A stretch of DNA of 43,526 nucleotides from a virus. Positions 14,843 to 23,056 of the stretch are shown piece after piece. The first letter of the stretch is position 1. Every line of letters begins with the position of its first letter. The position numbers and the translations under genes are program-made. Under the pieces are notes generated by a model. That model made no database searches. It had not been told where the DNA came from and saw only the letters and a list, made by a program, of their open reading frames with translations. The DNA lies in IMG/VR virus record IMGVR_UViG_3300025012_000165, positions 1 through 43,526 of that record, one strand, 5' to 3'.

Positions 14843-17523
14843 TGGCCGGGCCTTGGGAGAAATACCAGGAAGCGCCGGCCACTGAGCCGGCGTCGTCGCA
14901 AGTGTCTGCTGCCGGGCCATGGCAGAAGTATGCCACCCCCGCAGCGCCCGCTGCCCAGCCGGGCAACTTCGATGACCTGATCAAGGCCACCGCGCAGAAG
15001 TACAAGCTCGACCCGCGCGAGCTGCACGCCATCGCCAAGACCGAATCCAATTTCAACCCGCGTGCCGTGTCGCCCGCCGGTGCACAGGGGCTCATGCAGC
15101 TGATGCCGGCCACGGCCGCCGAGCTGGGTGTGCAAGATCCGTTCGACCCGGCACAGAACCTCGAGGCCGGCGCCAAGTACTACTCGCAGCTGCTCAACCG
15201 CTACAAGGGCAACCGGCAGGCCGCCCGCGCCGCCTACAACTGGGGCATGGGCAACCTCGACAAACAGGGCATGAAGAACATGCCCACCGAGACCCGCGAC
15301 TACCTGGCCCGGATCGAGCAGGCCATGGGCGACACCGACGTGCCCAGCACCCCGGACGTCACCCCCGAGAATCCCCGCCAGGACTGGGCCGGCGCCGCCG
15401 ACGACCTCATCGAGCGCAACCGCGAGCTGGACCAGGCCGCGGCCACCACCGGTATCTCCCGCGAGGAGTATTTCACGCAGAAGGCCGAGGTCGCCGAGGA
15501 GTACTACGAGCGCACCGGGAAGCGCCCGGAGTGGTCCGGCACCGAGGACATTACCCGCGGTCTTGGCCAGGGCATCCTGCGCGATCCGATCCAAGCTGTG
15601 CAGCAGATTACCGACCTTCGGTGGGCGATCCCCGACGTCGTCGAGCGCCGCCTGAGCCCGACTGGCCAGACCAAGACTGAAACGGAAGCCGGCGAAGCCA
15701 AGGCTCTCGAGCGGTACCGCGCCGCGGTCGGTGAGGGTGGGTTCGACATTGGCCGGTTGGTCGGCAACATCGTCAACCCGGCCAGCATGGCAACCGGCGG
15801 CAGCGGTGCACTACCGGCGTGGGTGGCGAAGCTCGCGCCCAAGGGGCAGGCTGCTGTTATGGCAGCGATGCGTGGTGGCATAGGCGCTGGTGTGGAACCC
15901 GTGGACCCAAGTGGCACTGGGGGCATCGCTGGCCAGAAGGCTGCGCAAGTCGGCATCGGTGCACCATCGGGCATGATTGGTGAGGGTGTGACGCGCCTTG
16001 TCACCAAGGGTGCCGGGCACGCAGCAGGTGCCATCGCCGACCAGATGGCGCACGAAGAAATCTCAGCGCTGGTCAAGCTCAGCAAGGATTGGGGTGTCGA
16101 CCTGCTTGCCGGTGACTACGACAACAACCGTCGCATCCTGCGCGGTATTGAGGGTCGGCTGCTGAACTCGCAAATCCCTGGCCTGAACATCGACCTGCGC
16201 CTGCAGCAGAAGCAGGCCCAGTCCGCTGCGTCGAAGCTGCTCAGTGCACAGAACAAGCAGATGCAGTCGATGACCTACACCAGCCTTGACAAGATCCGCG
16301 AGGTCGCCGCCAGTGACAGCCGGCGCTCCGGTGAAGCGAAAGCGATCCTGCGCATGGTGGACGAGGCTGGCACCGATGCTCGCCGCGTTATGCAGGCATC
16401 CGGCAACCTCAAGTGGCTGCGCATGAAGCTGTCCAGCGATGACCTGTTCGACCAGGTGGAGCGCATTGCCGGCGAAGCCGATGTGCCGCCGAATGCCACC
16501 CTGCAGGCCCTGGCAGACGCCGAGAAAAAGGCCGGCACCGTGGTGGATGTGGACAGCCAGACACTGCAGCTTATCTCCCGTTGGCGCCAGCGGCTGGAAG
16601 GTGCGCCGGATGAGGGCGAGGAGGCCCTGGCCGAAGCCGCCGAGGGCGCAGTGCCGAACACCTACATGCGTATGCGCGAATTCCTGACCGACGTCCGTGG
16701 GCGCGCCGAGCAGGCCACCACCGCCGGCACCACCAAGACGGGTGCACTGTGGCTCAAGGACATTGCCAAAGCAGTGCAGGCCGACATGGACGCTTTTGCC
16801 GAGGCCACCCCCGCGCTCAAGACGGCGAATGACCGGGCCAACCGCTTCTACCAGGACCGCGTACTACCGTTCCAGCAGCCGACCATGGCGAAGGCCCTCA
16901 AGTCGGACAACCCGGATGAGGTATACGGCGCTTTTGTGCGCAGCGGCGCCGACTGGAAAGGCGATACCGCACAGCTGGCGCTGTACAAGGCGCTAGACCC
17001 GAAGGGTCAGGCAGCGGTGCGCAGCGGCATCCTCGAAGATGCTTTCCGCCAGGCCACCGACCCGGAGCACTTCACGCCGACCGGGTTCAACAAGATCTTG
17101 CGCCAGACCGGCTACGAGACCTATTTCCGCGGCACGTCACGCACCGAGCTGGACGGGCTGATGCATATCATGGACCGGATCAGCCGGTCGGACCCGGCGA
17201 AGCTGGCCACCTTCAACCCGATGCTGGGCAACCTGGCCAGCTTGGGCGGGATCGGCATGGCCACCGGCACAGCGGCGCCGGCCACAGTCGCCAGTGCACT
17301 GGCTGCTACCGGGGCGATGAAGTGGCTGGTGACTACGAACGAAGGACGGCGCTTGCTGTACTCAGCCAACCTGCTGAAACCAGGCGTCGCCGAATCCGGA
17401 TCGAAGGCCGCTGCATGGGCGCAGCTGCTGGACAACATCAACCGCCAAGTCGCTGGGGGCGTTGGTCGCGCCACCGGCGTGGAGTCTGGCAGACCGCAAG
17501 GAAACCCACGTCCGCAGGAGTGA
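14842..17523 (+). CDS. Large internal virion protein with lytic transglycosylase domain, 893 aa
   Basis: Two copies of GPWxKY (residues 3-8 and 25-30) open the protein. Residues 42-150 form an SLT/goose-type lysozyme domain: catalytic E68 in KTESNFNP, GLMQLMP (83-89) and AYNWG (131-135). The remaining ~740 residues are mostly helical, with Gly/Ala-rich hydrophobic stretches around 310-370 and 810-835. Proteins like this are ejected with the genome and open the peptidoglycan locally. ATG 14842 overlaps the previous stop (TAATG). It is the largest gene in the window and closes the virion block. Confidence 0.88.
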   Translation: MAGPWEKYQEAPATEPASSQVSAAGPWQKYATPAAPAAQPGNFDDLIKATAQKYKLDPRELHAIAKTESNFNPRAVSPAGAQGLMQLMPATAAELGVQDPFDPAQNLEAGAKYYSQLLNRYKGNRQAARAAYNWGMGNLDKQGMKNMPTETRDYLARIEQAMGDTDVPSTPDVTPENPRQDWAGAADDLIERNRELDQAAATTGISREEYFTQKAEVAEEYYERTGKRPEWSGTEDITRGLGQGILRDPIQAVQQITDLRWAIPDVVERRLSPTGQTKTETEAGEAKALERYRAAVGEGGFDIGRLVGNIVNPASMATGGSGALPAWVAKLAPKGQAAVMAAMRGGIGAGVEPVDPSGTGGIAGQKAAQVGIGAPSGMIGEGVTRLVTKGAGHAAGAIADQMAHEEISALVKLSKDWGVDLLAGDYDNNRRILRGIEGRLLNSQIPGLNIDLRLQQKQAQSAASKLLSAQNKQMQSMTYTSLDKIREVAASDSRRSGEAKAILRMVDEAGTDARRVMQASGNLKWLRMKLSSDDLFDQVERIAGEADVPPNATLQALADAEKKAGTVVDVDSQTLQLISRWRQRLEGAPDEGEEALAEAAEGAVPNTYMRMREFLTDVRGRAEQATTAGTTKTGALWLKDIAKAVQADMDAFAEATPALKTANDRANRFYQDRVLPFQQPTMAKALKSDNPDEVYGAFVRSGADWKGDTAQLALYKALDPKGQAAVRSGILEDAFRQATDPEHFTPTGFNKILRQTGYETYFRGTSRTELDGLMHIMDRISRSDPAKLATFNPMLGNLASLGGIGMATGTAAPATVASALAATGAMKWLVTTNEGRRLLYSANLLKPGVAESGSKAAAWAQLLDNINRQVAGGVGRATGVESGRPQGNPRPQE

Positions 17524-17528
17524 CGAGC

Positions 17529-17726
17529 ATGGCCAACCTCGATGATCAAGTGGCAGACATTCGCGAACGCGTCGCCGGAATTGAGGCGAAGCTTGGCTTC
17601 CTGCAACGGACGATGGAGAGTCTCAGTGCACAAGCGCCAAAAAGCGGCGGGGCCATCGTACTCCCCGTCGCTCTGGTTATCACCGTGCTTGAGATTGTGA
17701 AAGTGGTTGCCGAGCGCGTGGTCTAA
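17529..17726 (+). CDS. Small coiled-coil plus one-TM protein, XhlA/holin-like, 65 aa
   Basis: The N-terminal half is an amphipathic coiled coil (DDQVADIRERVAGIEAKLG) and the C-terminal half one membrane helix (AIVLPVALVITVLEIVKVV). This layout matches haemolysin XhlA-type membrane-associated lysis accessory proteins. It is the last gene of the late operon. Its stop overlaps by four bases the stop of the opposing small membrane gene, so the two operons converge with no gap. Lysis role is inferred from topology. Confidence 0.6.
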   Translation: MANLDDQVADIRERVAGIEAKLGFLQRTMESLSAQAPKSGGAIVLPVALVITVLEIVKVVAERVV

Positions 17727-17836
17727 CCTCCAAGCCTGCTCAGCACCACGGCGATGACCATGAGCACCGGTGAGGCCACCGCAAATACCACCAGCAGGGC
17801 AGTGTACGCGGCGAGCGCCGCCAGACGCCCTCTCAC
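17723..17836 (-). CDS. Small one-TM protein, 37 aa
   Basis: GTG start at 17836 overlaps the stop of the preceding gene (GTGA). The product is almost entirely one hydrophobic helix (AAYTALLVVFAVASPVLMV) with basic ends. Last gene of the leftward operon. It may be a lysis accessory or membrane-modifying peptide; nothing more can be said from sequence. Confidence 0.5.
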   Translation of the reverse strand: MRGRLAALAAYTALLVVFAVASPVLMVIAVVLSRLGG

Positions 17837-18039
17837 GGCCGCCGCTCCAGCGTCTTGCGCCAGTCCTCGGTATTGTCGAGGCACCGCATCTGTTTGGAAG
17901 TGGACGATGACCGCGACCACACACGCGACAGTGCCGATACGGTAGGGCGCTCCCCGTACCAGTACCAGGTGCCATCGCCATCTTGCGCGAGGTACCTGGC
18001 CCATTCCGGCGCGCCGGCCCAGCTGGGTTTAATGTTCAT
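17833..18039 (-). CDS. Small Trp/Tyr-rich protein, 68 aa
   Basis: MNIKPSWAGAPEWARYLAQ followed by DGTWYWY: an aromatic-rich N-terminal region often found in small phage proteins encoded near lysis genes. The C-terminal part is Ser/Arg-rich. It overlaps the upstream gene by 11 bases and the downstream one by four (GTGA). Function unknown. Confidence 0.65.
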   Translation of the reverse strand: MNIKPSWAGAPEWARYLAQDGDGTWYWYGERPTVSALSRVWSRSSSTSKQMRCLDNTEDWRKTLERRP

Positions 18040-18295
18040 CAGTGTCCCCCAACAGCTTGTTCATCCGCTTGATATTCGCGTCGACTTCCTCCGGCGTCAT
18101 CTGGCGCAGCGGAGGCAGATCTTGCCAATCCTCTTCCTCTTCCTCTTCCTCTTCCTCTTCCTTGAGCATGGCCTGCTCCAGGGTGATCGAGATTGTCTCA
18201 GCCTTGTCGCAGTGCTCACACTTGAGCCCGCCGCTCAGCAGGTTGCCAACAAAACGCATGCGCTCACCGCAGCTCTTGCACAGATCTTCGTTCAC
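18029..18295 (-). CDS. Zinc-ribbon protein with poly-Glu tract, 88 aa
   Basis: CKSCGERM...LKCEHCDKAE gives two CxxC pairs, a zinc ribbon. Then follows a run of about ten glutamates encoded by a hexanucleotide repeat (five CTCTTC units on the plus strand, 18131-18160), and a C-terminal helix (TPEEVDANIKRMNKLLG). GTG start at 18295 overlaps the upstream stop (GTGA). Acidic-tail zinc proteins can mimic nucleic acid or bind RNA polymerase, but no function can be assigned. Confidence 0.7.
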   Translation of the reverse strand: MNEDLCKSCGERMRFVGNLLSGGLKCEHCDKAETISITLEQAMLKEEEEEEEEEEDWQDLPPLRQMTPEEVDANIKRMNKLLGDTDEH

Positions 18296-18477
18296 GGCTT
18301 CTTCCCCTCTTTGATAACATCGGCAGCCGTAGCGCAGCGGCGCAGCATATCGGCCAGCATTTCTTCCCGGTTGTCGTCAGGGGTAAGTGGCATGGGGATG
18401 AATGGCACACCGCGCTCTATCATCAGAAACACCAGCTGGGTTGAACGCTCAAGGATGTAGGCGTCTTCGGGGGTCAT
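18292..18477 (-). CDS. Hypothetical protein, 61 aa
   Basis: MTPEDAYILERSTQLVFLM...PFIPMPLTPDDNREEMLADMLRR: a small acidic helical protein. ATG 18477 overlaps the upstream stop (ATGA) and its own stop overlaps the next gene (GTGA). No motif recognised; gene reality rests on tight coupling on both sides. Confidence 0.65.
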   Translation of the reverse strand: MTPEDAYILERSTQLVFLMIERGVPFIPMPLTPDDNREEMLADMLRRCATAADVIKEGKKP

Positions 18478-18719
18478 TGGATTGTCTCCGGTGCATGGTG
18501 GGTTTTGCTTTCCGCAACGCAGCTCGGGCACCCGTCATAACGGAAGTGGAGCGGGTTGCCATAGTGACAGACAATCTGTGCACAGGTTGCGCACTCGGGG
18601 TCCGGGCACCCGCGCAGCAGTGCACAGATGGCATCGTCCAGTTCATCGGCGTGCCGGGTGGCCTCGCGCCAGGCCATCACCGCTTCGGTCAGCAACTTGT
18701 GCATTTCCTCGCGGGTCAT
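18474..18719 (-). CDS. Cysteine-rich small protein, 81 aa
   Basis: An N-terminal helix (MTREEMHKLLTEAVMAWREATRHADELDD) leads into a cysteine-rich segment (CALLRGCPDPECATCAQIVCHYG...CPSC) that could bind one or two zinc ions. It overlaps both neighbours by ATGA. The longer frame to 18947 lies inside the holin gene and is discarded. Function unknown. Confidence 0.65.
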   Translation of the reverse strand: MTREEMHKLLTEAVMAWREATRHADELDDAICALLRGCPDPECATCAQIVCHYGNPLHFRYDGCPSCVAESKTHHAPETIQ

Positions 18720-19132
18720 TTCTTGGCCCTCTTGTCGTAGCTGCGTGCGCCGGCATAACCGAGGTAGCCGACCGTGAAGGTCCACCACAGTTCTTCGGGG
18801 ATCGCAGCGAACCCCTTGCCGACATTGGCGAAGAATAGGTCCATGCTGTCGGGGTAGAACACCCCCATCAGCGGCGCCAGCACCGACATACCAAGGATGA
18901 CCGTGTAAAACACATACAGGAACGATGGTCGCGCGCGGCTGGTCCACGGGTCCGCGCTCTTGGCCTCCTCGACAATGGCGCGCATCCGCACGTCAAGGTC
19001 GCGCAGATCCCCTTCCTGCTGCAGCTTCAACAACTCAAGCTCGGCTTGTGCTCTGACAGCCGGGTCCGGGATGGCGCGGTTAAGCACCTCCCTGCCCAGC
19101 TCCAGAATGCTGCCGATGATCAACGGGGTCAT
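18716..19132 (-). CDS. Three-TM holin-like protein (GTA_holin_3TM family-like)
   Basis: 138 residues. The N-terminus (MTPLIIGSILELGREVLNR) is followed by a charged helix (AELELLKLQQEG) and then SADPWTSRARPSFLYVFYTVILG, the hallmark 'DxWTsraRP..lY' segment before the membrane part of the 3-TM holin family described for gene-transfer agents. Two or three hydrophobic segments follow (LYVFYTVILGMSVLAPLMG; LWWTFTVGYLGYAGA). It would permit lysozyme release or membrane collapse at lysis. It is encoded in the leftward operon, 16 kb from the lysozyme. Confidence 0.8.
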   Translation of the reverse strand: MTPLIIGSILELGREVLNRAIPDPAVRAQAELELLKLQQEGDLRDLDVRMRAIVEEAKSADPWTSRARPSFLYVFYTVILGMSVLAPLMGVFYPDSMDLFFANVGKGFAAIPEELWWTFTVGYLGYAGARSYDKRAKK

Positions 19133-19174
19133 GGTGGGTACCTCAAGGAAGGCGCGTCCCTGCGCCAAGGTTGG

Positions 19175-20230
19175 TCAGGACTTCCACTTGGCCATCAGGC
19201 TTCCAATGTCCAGGCCACCGGCCGCCGCCGGCGTGGTCTGCTGGGTCTCCTGCTGCACCACCTGTTGTGGTACCGGGGTCTCCTGCACCGGGGTGTTGGC
19301 CTCACCGAGCATGGATGCCAGATCCTGCTGGAACTGCTCGCGTTGCTGGGGCGTCTCCGCAGCCCTGGCGGCTTCCATTTCGGCCTTGGTGCGGCGGCGG
19401 CGCTTGAGCGGGGTCTCGGCCGCGGGCGGCAATTGCAAGCCAGGGTGGGCCGCCGCAGGGGCTTCTGCAGCTGGTGCACCGAACTGCACCACCTGCTGCG
19501 GTACCGGACTCGCCAGCTGCTGTTGCTGCTCTGCCGGCGCCTCAAAGTCGCTCTCGCGCAGAAGGTCGGCCACCTCCTGGCTCTTGGACCGGTCAAGCAG
19601 ATTCATCGCGGTCGCCTTGTCCACGAACCCGACCGCAGCGATCTTGACCACCGGGTACTGGATGGCCGGGTCGAACCCCATTTCGACCAGCACGGACTGG
19701 GTCGGGATGTTCGCATTGCGCAACTCGGTGTCCAGCTTACGCAGCGACTGCATGGACATGGTAGGGACATTGAAGGTCATCAGCTCGTTCGGTGCACCTT
19801 CCCACACCAGCACCACCAGCTTGCGGTCGCCGCACGCCTTGCCGCGCCCAGTCACCGGGTGGCTGCCGAATGCATTCTTCGGGCAGCCGGCACAGTTGCC
19901 GCACTGCGCCGCCTTGACGCCCGGCGCCGGGGTCTTGCCGTCATTGCTGTAGCAGTCCGGCGCGTCGGTGCTGCCGGGCACATAGCCCTTGGCATACCAT
20001 GCCTTGGTGATGTTCTGTGCGCTGGCGACCAGCACCGCCTTCACGGTCGGCGTCGGCAGAATCATCTGCTGGCCGTCCTTGGTGACGCACCACTGCTTGG
20101 AAGTGGTGACGGACAGCTTCGGAGCGCGGGGCGTGATGCCGGCGCCCAGGCCGCTATCTTCGTAGGTCAGTTCCCCACCACGCAGGTAGTCGGGCAGATT
20201 GCTGGATACGGCGATCAGGTTGTTGCTCAT
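19175..20230 (-). CDS. Cysteine-rich phage protein with Pro/Gln-rich tail, possible DNA-binding protein, 351 aa
   Basis: The first ~220 residues are globular: SSNLPDYLRGGELTYEDSGLG, a cysteine cluster (QCGNCAGCPKNAFGS) and KACGDRKLVVLV. The last ~130 residues are low-complexity (Gln, Pro, Ala, a KRRRRTK patch). I have seen similar proteins next to replication genes in other phages but without an established function. A metal-binding, single-stranded DNA-binding or replication accessory role fits its place below the helicase and a coiled-coil protein; this is inference. ATG 20230 starts the globular part. Confidence 0.65.
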   Translation of the reverse strand: MSNNLIAVSSNLPDYLRGGELTYEDSGLGAGITPRAPKLSVTTSKQWCVTKDGQQMILPTPTVKAVLVASAQNITKAWYAKGYVPGSTDAPDCYSNDGKTPAPGVKAAQCGNCAGCPKNAFGSHPVTGRGKACGDRKLVVLVWEGAPNELMTFNVPTMSMQSLRKLDTELRNANIPTQSVLVEMGFDPAIQYPVVKIAAVGFVDKATAMNLLDRSKSQEVADLLRESDFEAPAEQQQQLASPVPQQVVQFGAPAAEAPAAAHPGLQLPPAAETPLKRRRRTKAEMEAARAAETPQQREQFQQDLASMLGEANTPVQETPVPQQVVQQETQQTTPAAAGGLDIGSLMAKWKS

Positions 20231-20240
20231 CGTTATTTCC

Positions 20241-20618
20241 TCACTTGGCACGGGTAAAACGCAGGGTGGCGGTTTGAGTCATTTCCACCCCCGGCGGAAG
20301 TTCGTTGTTGACCTGCAGGTATTCCTGCACGGCCTCGGCCGATGCGCGCTTGGTCAGGAAGTCGGCGTCACCGCGCTCGAACACAAAGTCGAAGAAGGCT
20401 TCGGCGTCCGCGACACGGACGGAAGCGTTGTTGACCACCACCACCTGATGCCCAGCGCTCGACTTGCCGCTGCTCAGGTTCAGTTGGTTCATCGCAGCCA
20501 TCAGCGCGGCCTTGACCTTGTCACGCACCTTTTTGATGTCGGCAATCTCCGCCTCCTTTTCGTCCACGAAAGCGGCAATCGTCGCGTACTCTTCCAGCAG
20601 TTGGTTAAAATCGCTCAC
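20241..20618 (-). CDS. Coiled-coil protein of the replication block, 125 aa
   Basis: GTG start at 20618 follows GAGGGTGACGC. The first 50 residues are a charged coiled coil (IAAFVDEKEAEIADIKKVRDKV), then a beta-like region (HQVVVVNNASVRVADAEAFFDFV) and a C-terminal ELPPGVEMTQTATLRF. Such small proteins often accompany phage helicase/ssDNA-binding pairs. No enzymatic motif. Separated by only a few bases from genes on both sides. Confidence 0.65.
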   Translation of the reverse strand: MSDFNQLLEEYATIAAFVDEKEAEIADIKKVRDKVKAALMAAMNQLNLSSGKSSAGHQVVVVNNASVRVADAEAFFDFVFERGDADFLTKRASAEAVQEYLQVNNELPPGVEMTQTATLRFTRAK

Positions 20619-20621
20619 GCG

Positions 20622-22022
20622 TCACCCTCCAAACAGCTTCAAGAAAATACCGGACAGCTTTTCCTTGCCCCGGAGCGAGGCGTACACATGGGCCTCGGTC
20701 GGGGTAGAACAGAACTCAACCACCAGCGGCTGACCTTCCTGGCCGTACCGAAAGATCCGGTCATTGAGCTGTGCATACAGCTCCAAGTCGTAGATTGGCC
20801 CGAACCAGCACACGGTGCTCGAACGGGTCAGTGTCACACCGTGCGCGAGCGTCTTCGGCTGGCACAGAAGAAAGTCAATCTGGCCAGCTTGCAGCCTGGC
20901 GATAATCTCGCCGCGGGCGTTCGGTGATACTGCACCAATTATATACTCGACGCGGTATCCTTTCGCGGACAAATCACGCTTTAGGCGATGAATTGTGTGT
21001 ATGAACGGGACTGCGACGATAACCGGGCTGTATTCGACTTCCTCATGAAGATCCACCAGGGCCTGAATGCGCGGCCCGCACGGAACCTCTACCTCGACGC
21101 CCTTGTTGTCGTAGACCGACCCTGTTGTGATCTGCACCAGCTTGGTGATCAGCGTTTGCGCCTCCTTCGCGTTGATCTGCTGGCCGGCGTACTGCGCCTT
21201 GCCGGCATCGATCATGTCCTTCAGCAACTTTTGCTGCTCCGGAGTGAGCGGGATGTCCTTGCGCAGGCGGATCGGTTCCTTGATGTCGCCCATCACCTGC
21301 TCGCGCGTGTAGCGCACAGCGGGCTGCATGAAGCTGTGCACCCGCTCCAAGGCATCCTTCTTCGGCACCCACACGTTCGGGTACGGCTGGTTGCACAGCA
21401 TGTCCCGGTATGCCTTGAAGCTCACCACCCGGCCATCCCGGCGACGGGGCAGGTTGTCCGGGTTTATCAGCAGGCACTGTGCGTAGCTGTCCAGGATGTT
21501 CTTGGTCAGTGGTGTGCCAGTGAACGCCCAGCGCCCCGGCTTGCACAGGTTCATCAGCATGTTCAGCGCTTTCCAGCGGTTTGTCTGGCTGTTGCGGTAG
21601 TAGCCGCTCAGTTCGTCGATGACCACCAGGCCAGGGCACCAGGTGCGCAACTCGTGGAACATGCTGGCCAGGCCATCCGGGTTTATGATCGCCACCCCGT
21701 TGAAGCTCGCCAGCTCGGCCGCCTGCTTCTTGCGCTTGCGGGCCACGTCCAGCAGCATCAGCGGCACGCCCGGCGCAAAGCTCTCCATGTGCTCGACCCA
21801 AGTCGCCCGGATGACCGACAACGGCGCGACCACCAGAATGCGCGGCACTGCACCGTAGTCGTACAGCAAGCGGATGGACTCGACACTCGGGAAGGTCTTG
21901 CCCGATCCGCAGGCGCTCAGGTTATAGGCCCGCTTCCAGCTCAACAGGAATTCCACCGTTGCCACTTGGTGCGGTTTGGGCACAATCTTCTGGCGGGTCA
22001 GCACCGCGATTGAGGAGGCCAT
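20622..22022 (-). CDS. SNF2-type superfamily 2 DNA helicase/translocase
   Basis: 466 residues with all core SF2 motifs: Q/I region (KPHQVATVEF), Walker A ACGSGKT (37-43), Ia (ILVVAPLSVI), II VIDELSG (134-140, DELS variant), III FTGTPL (167-172), and VI (QLNDRIFRYGQEGQP). The RxGQ ending is typical of SNF2-like translocases. It probably remodels forks or recombination intermediates during phage replication. ATG 22022 is chosen over upstream codons because the zinc-finger gene ends at 22024. Confidence 0.9.
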   Translation of the reverse strand: MASSIAVLTRQKIVPKPHQVATVEFLLSWKRAYNLSACGSGKTFPSVESIRLLYDYGAVPRILVVAPLSVIRATWVEHMESFAPGVPLMLLDVARKRKKQAAELASFNGVAIINPDGLASMFHELRTWCPGLVVIDELSGYYRNSQTNRWKALNMLMNLCKPGRWAFTGTPLTKNILDSYAQCLLINPDNLPRRRDGRVVSFKAYRDMLCNQPYPNVWVPKKDALERVHSFMQPAVRYTREQVMGDIKEPIRLRKDIPLTPEQQKLLKDMIDAGKAQYAGQQINAKEAQTLITKLVQITTGSVYDNKGVEVEVPCGPRIQALVDLHEEVEYSPVIVAVPFIHTIHRLKRDLSAKGYRVEYIIGAVSPNARGEIIARLQAGQIDFLLCQPKTLAHGVTLTRSSTVCWFGPIYDLELYAQLNDRIFRYGQEGQPLVVEFCSTPTEAHVYASLRGKEKLSGIFLKLFGG

Positions 22023-22023
22023 A

Positions 22024-22221
22024 TCACCACCCGTACTTCGCGCGGTAGTCGCGGTAATACGCCTGACGCGCTTCCTTGTGGGCGTGGTAGTAGGCACTGG
22101 ACGCGGCGCGTTTGCAGCACATGCACATGGTGCTCAGCAGGTCGCTTTTGGATGTGTCCTTGTAGTAATCCGACACCGGCTTGGTCTCGCCACAGCGAGG
22201 GCAACGCTTCTCGGTTTTCAT
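22024..22221 (-). CDS. Zinc-finger protein with HNH-accessory-like sequence, 65 aa
   Basis: CPRCGETKPVSDYYKD...MCMCCKRAASSAYYHAHKEA: two CxxC-type pairs followed by a Tyr/Lys/Arg-rich helix. This is the zinc-binding module found at the N-terminus of many phage HNH endonucleases, but the nuclease part (HNH) is absent, so it stands alone. ATG 22221 lies just after the Cas4/RecB-like gene. It may recruit or stabilise nucleic-acid enzymes nearby. Confidence 0.75.
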   Translation of the reverse strand: MKTEKRCPRCGETKPVSDYYKDTSKSDLLSTMCMCCKRAASSAYYHAHKEARQAYYRDYRAKYGW

Positions 22222-22223
22222 GG

Positions 22224-22901
22224 TCAGTTCCCCAGCTTGCGGTTCTTGTTGTTCGGGCACTTGAACGCGCCGCACCAGCTGCAGGCGTTGCACGGCGTGC
22301 GGGGTGGGTTGCCCCCGGCGATCAGCTTGTCCGCATACTCGAACTTCTTCCACCAGTTCGACATGATCAGTGCACTGTCCTCGATGTGCTTGGAGAAACT
22401 GCACTCCGGGTGATCGACATACAGGTACTGGACCTCGGTTGTCAGCGCGCCGTGCGTCATGTGGGTGGCCGCGCCGTAGAACTCCGCGTCCTCTTCGTGC
22501 TCGGTTTTGTGCTTGCCGGTCTTGTAGTCGATGATGACCACATGCCGGTCCTTTTCGATATACAGGTCCAACGCCAGGCGCACCCGGAGGTTGTTGCCTT
22601 CGAAGAATGGCGTGCGCTGATAGTCGATGCTCATGCCGAACTTGTGCTCCGGCACCACGGTAGCGCCGCCGTTGCGCGCCTCGATGACGTTGCCGACAAA
22701 GGCGTTGAACCGTGCCAGTTCCTCCGGCAGCTGCAGCTCATACTTCACGGCATCTTCCAGGCTCTTGTGCACCTGCCGGCCGCGGTTCATTGCGTCATTC
22801 GGAAAGTCCTTCCACTCCTTGGTGACGTTCTTGGCGTAGTACATGGCCGGGCACTGTTCGAAGTCCCGCCACTTGCTGATGCCCCAGATTGGGATGTTCA
22901 T
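22224..22901 (-). CDS. Cas4/RecB-like PD-(D/E)XK nuclease with probable Fe-S cluster
   Basis: 225 residues. WRDFEQCPAMYY (C17), RGRQVHKSLE (H45), E85, ALDLYI (D112) and IIDYKTGK (D125, K127) give the RecB-type nuclease signature (H...D...DxK). Four cysteines, C17 plus a C-terminal CNACSWC...C cluster, match the Fe-S arrangement of Cas4/AddB nucleases. Likely a 5' or 3' single-strand exonuclease serving phage recombination or replication. ATG 22901 overlaps the upstream stop (ATGA); sits between polymerase and SNF2 helicase. Confidence 0.88.
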   Translation of the reverse strand: MNIPIWGISKWRDFEQCPAMYYAKNVTKEWKDFPNDAMNRGRQVHKSLEDAVKYELQLPEELARFNAFVGNVIEARNGGATVVPEHKFGMSIDYQRTPFFEGNNLRVRLALDLYIEKDRHVVIIDYKTGKHKTEHEEDAEFYGAATHMTHGALTTEVQYLYVDHPECSFSKHIEDSALIMSNWWKKFEYADKLIAGGNPPRTPCNACSWCGAFKCPNNKNRKLGN

Positions 22902-23056
22902 TCGTCATCTCCAAGTGCCGCGTCAAGGCGGTCCTCAAGATCCACCGCGTCGACCGGTTCTTCATACCCGTCGTCGCCGCACTCAAGGTGATGGCCGGCC
23001 TCGCGGGATAGGTCCGACCACATGAAAAACCCGCACTCGCTGCAGTAGTTGCTCAT
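22898..23056 (-). CDS. Small acidic zinc-finger-like protein, 52 aa
   Basis: The frame starts on the last base of the polymerase stop (TGATG) and its stop overlaps the nuclease start (ATGA). The product begins MSNYCSECGFFM and has a second pair around H-H-L-E-C, so a CxxC...HxxxC zinc site is possible; the C-terminal half is very acidic (DDGYEEPVD, DLEDRL, GDDE). Too short for routine gene finders, but the double overlap supports it. Confidence 0.65.
   Translation of the reverse strand: MSNYCSECGFFMWSDLSREAGHHLECGDDGYEEPVDAVDLEDRLDAALGDDE

Noticed and set aside
17700-17760. Bidirectional terminator between converging operons
   Set aside because: No stem with a T-run is visible; the two stop codons overlap directly.
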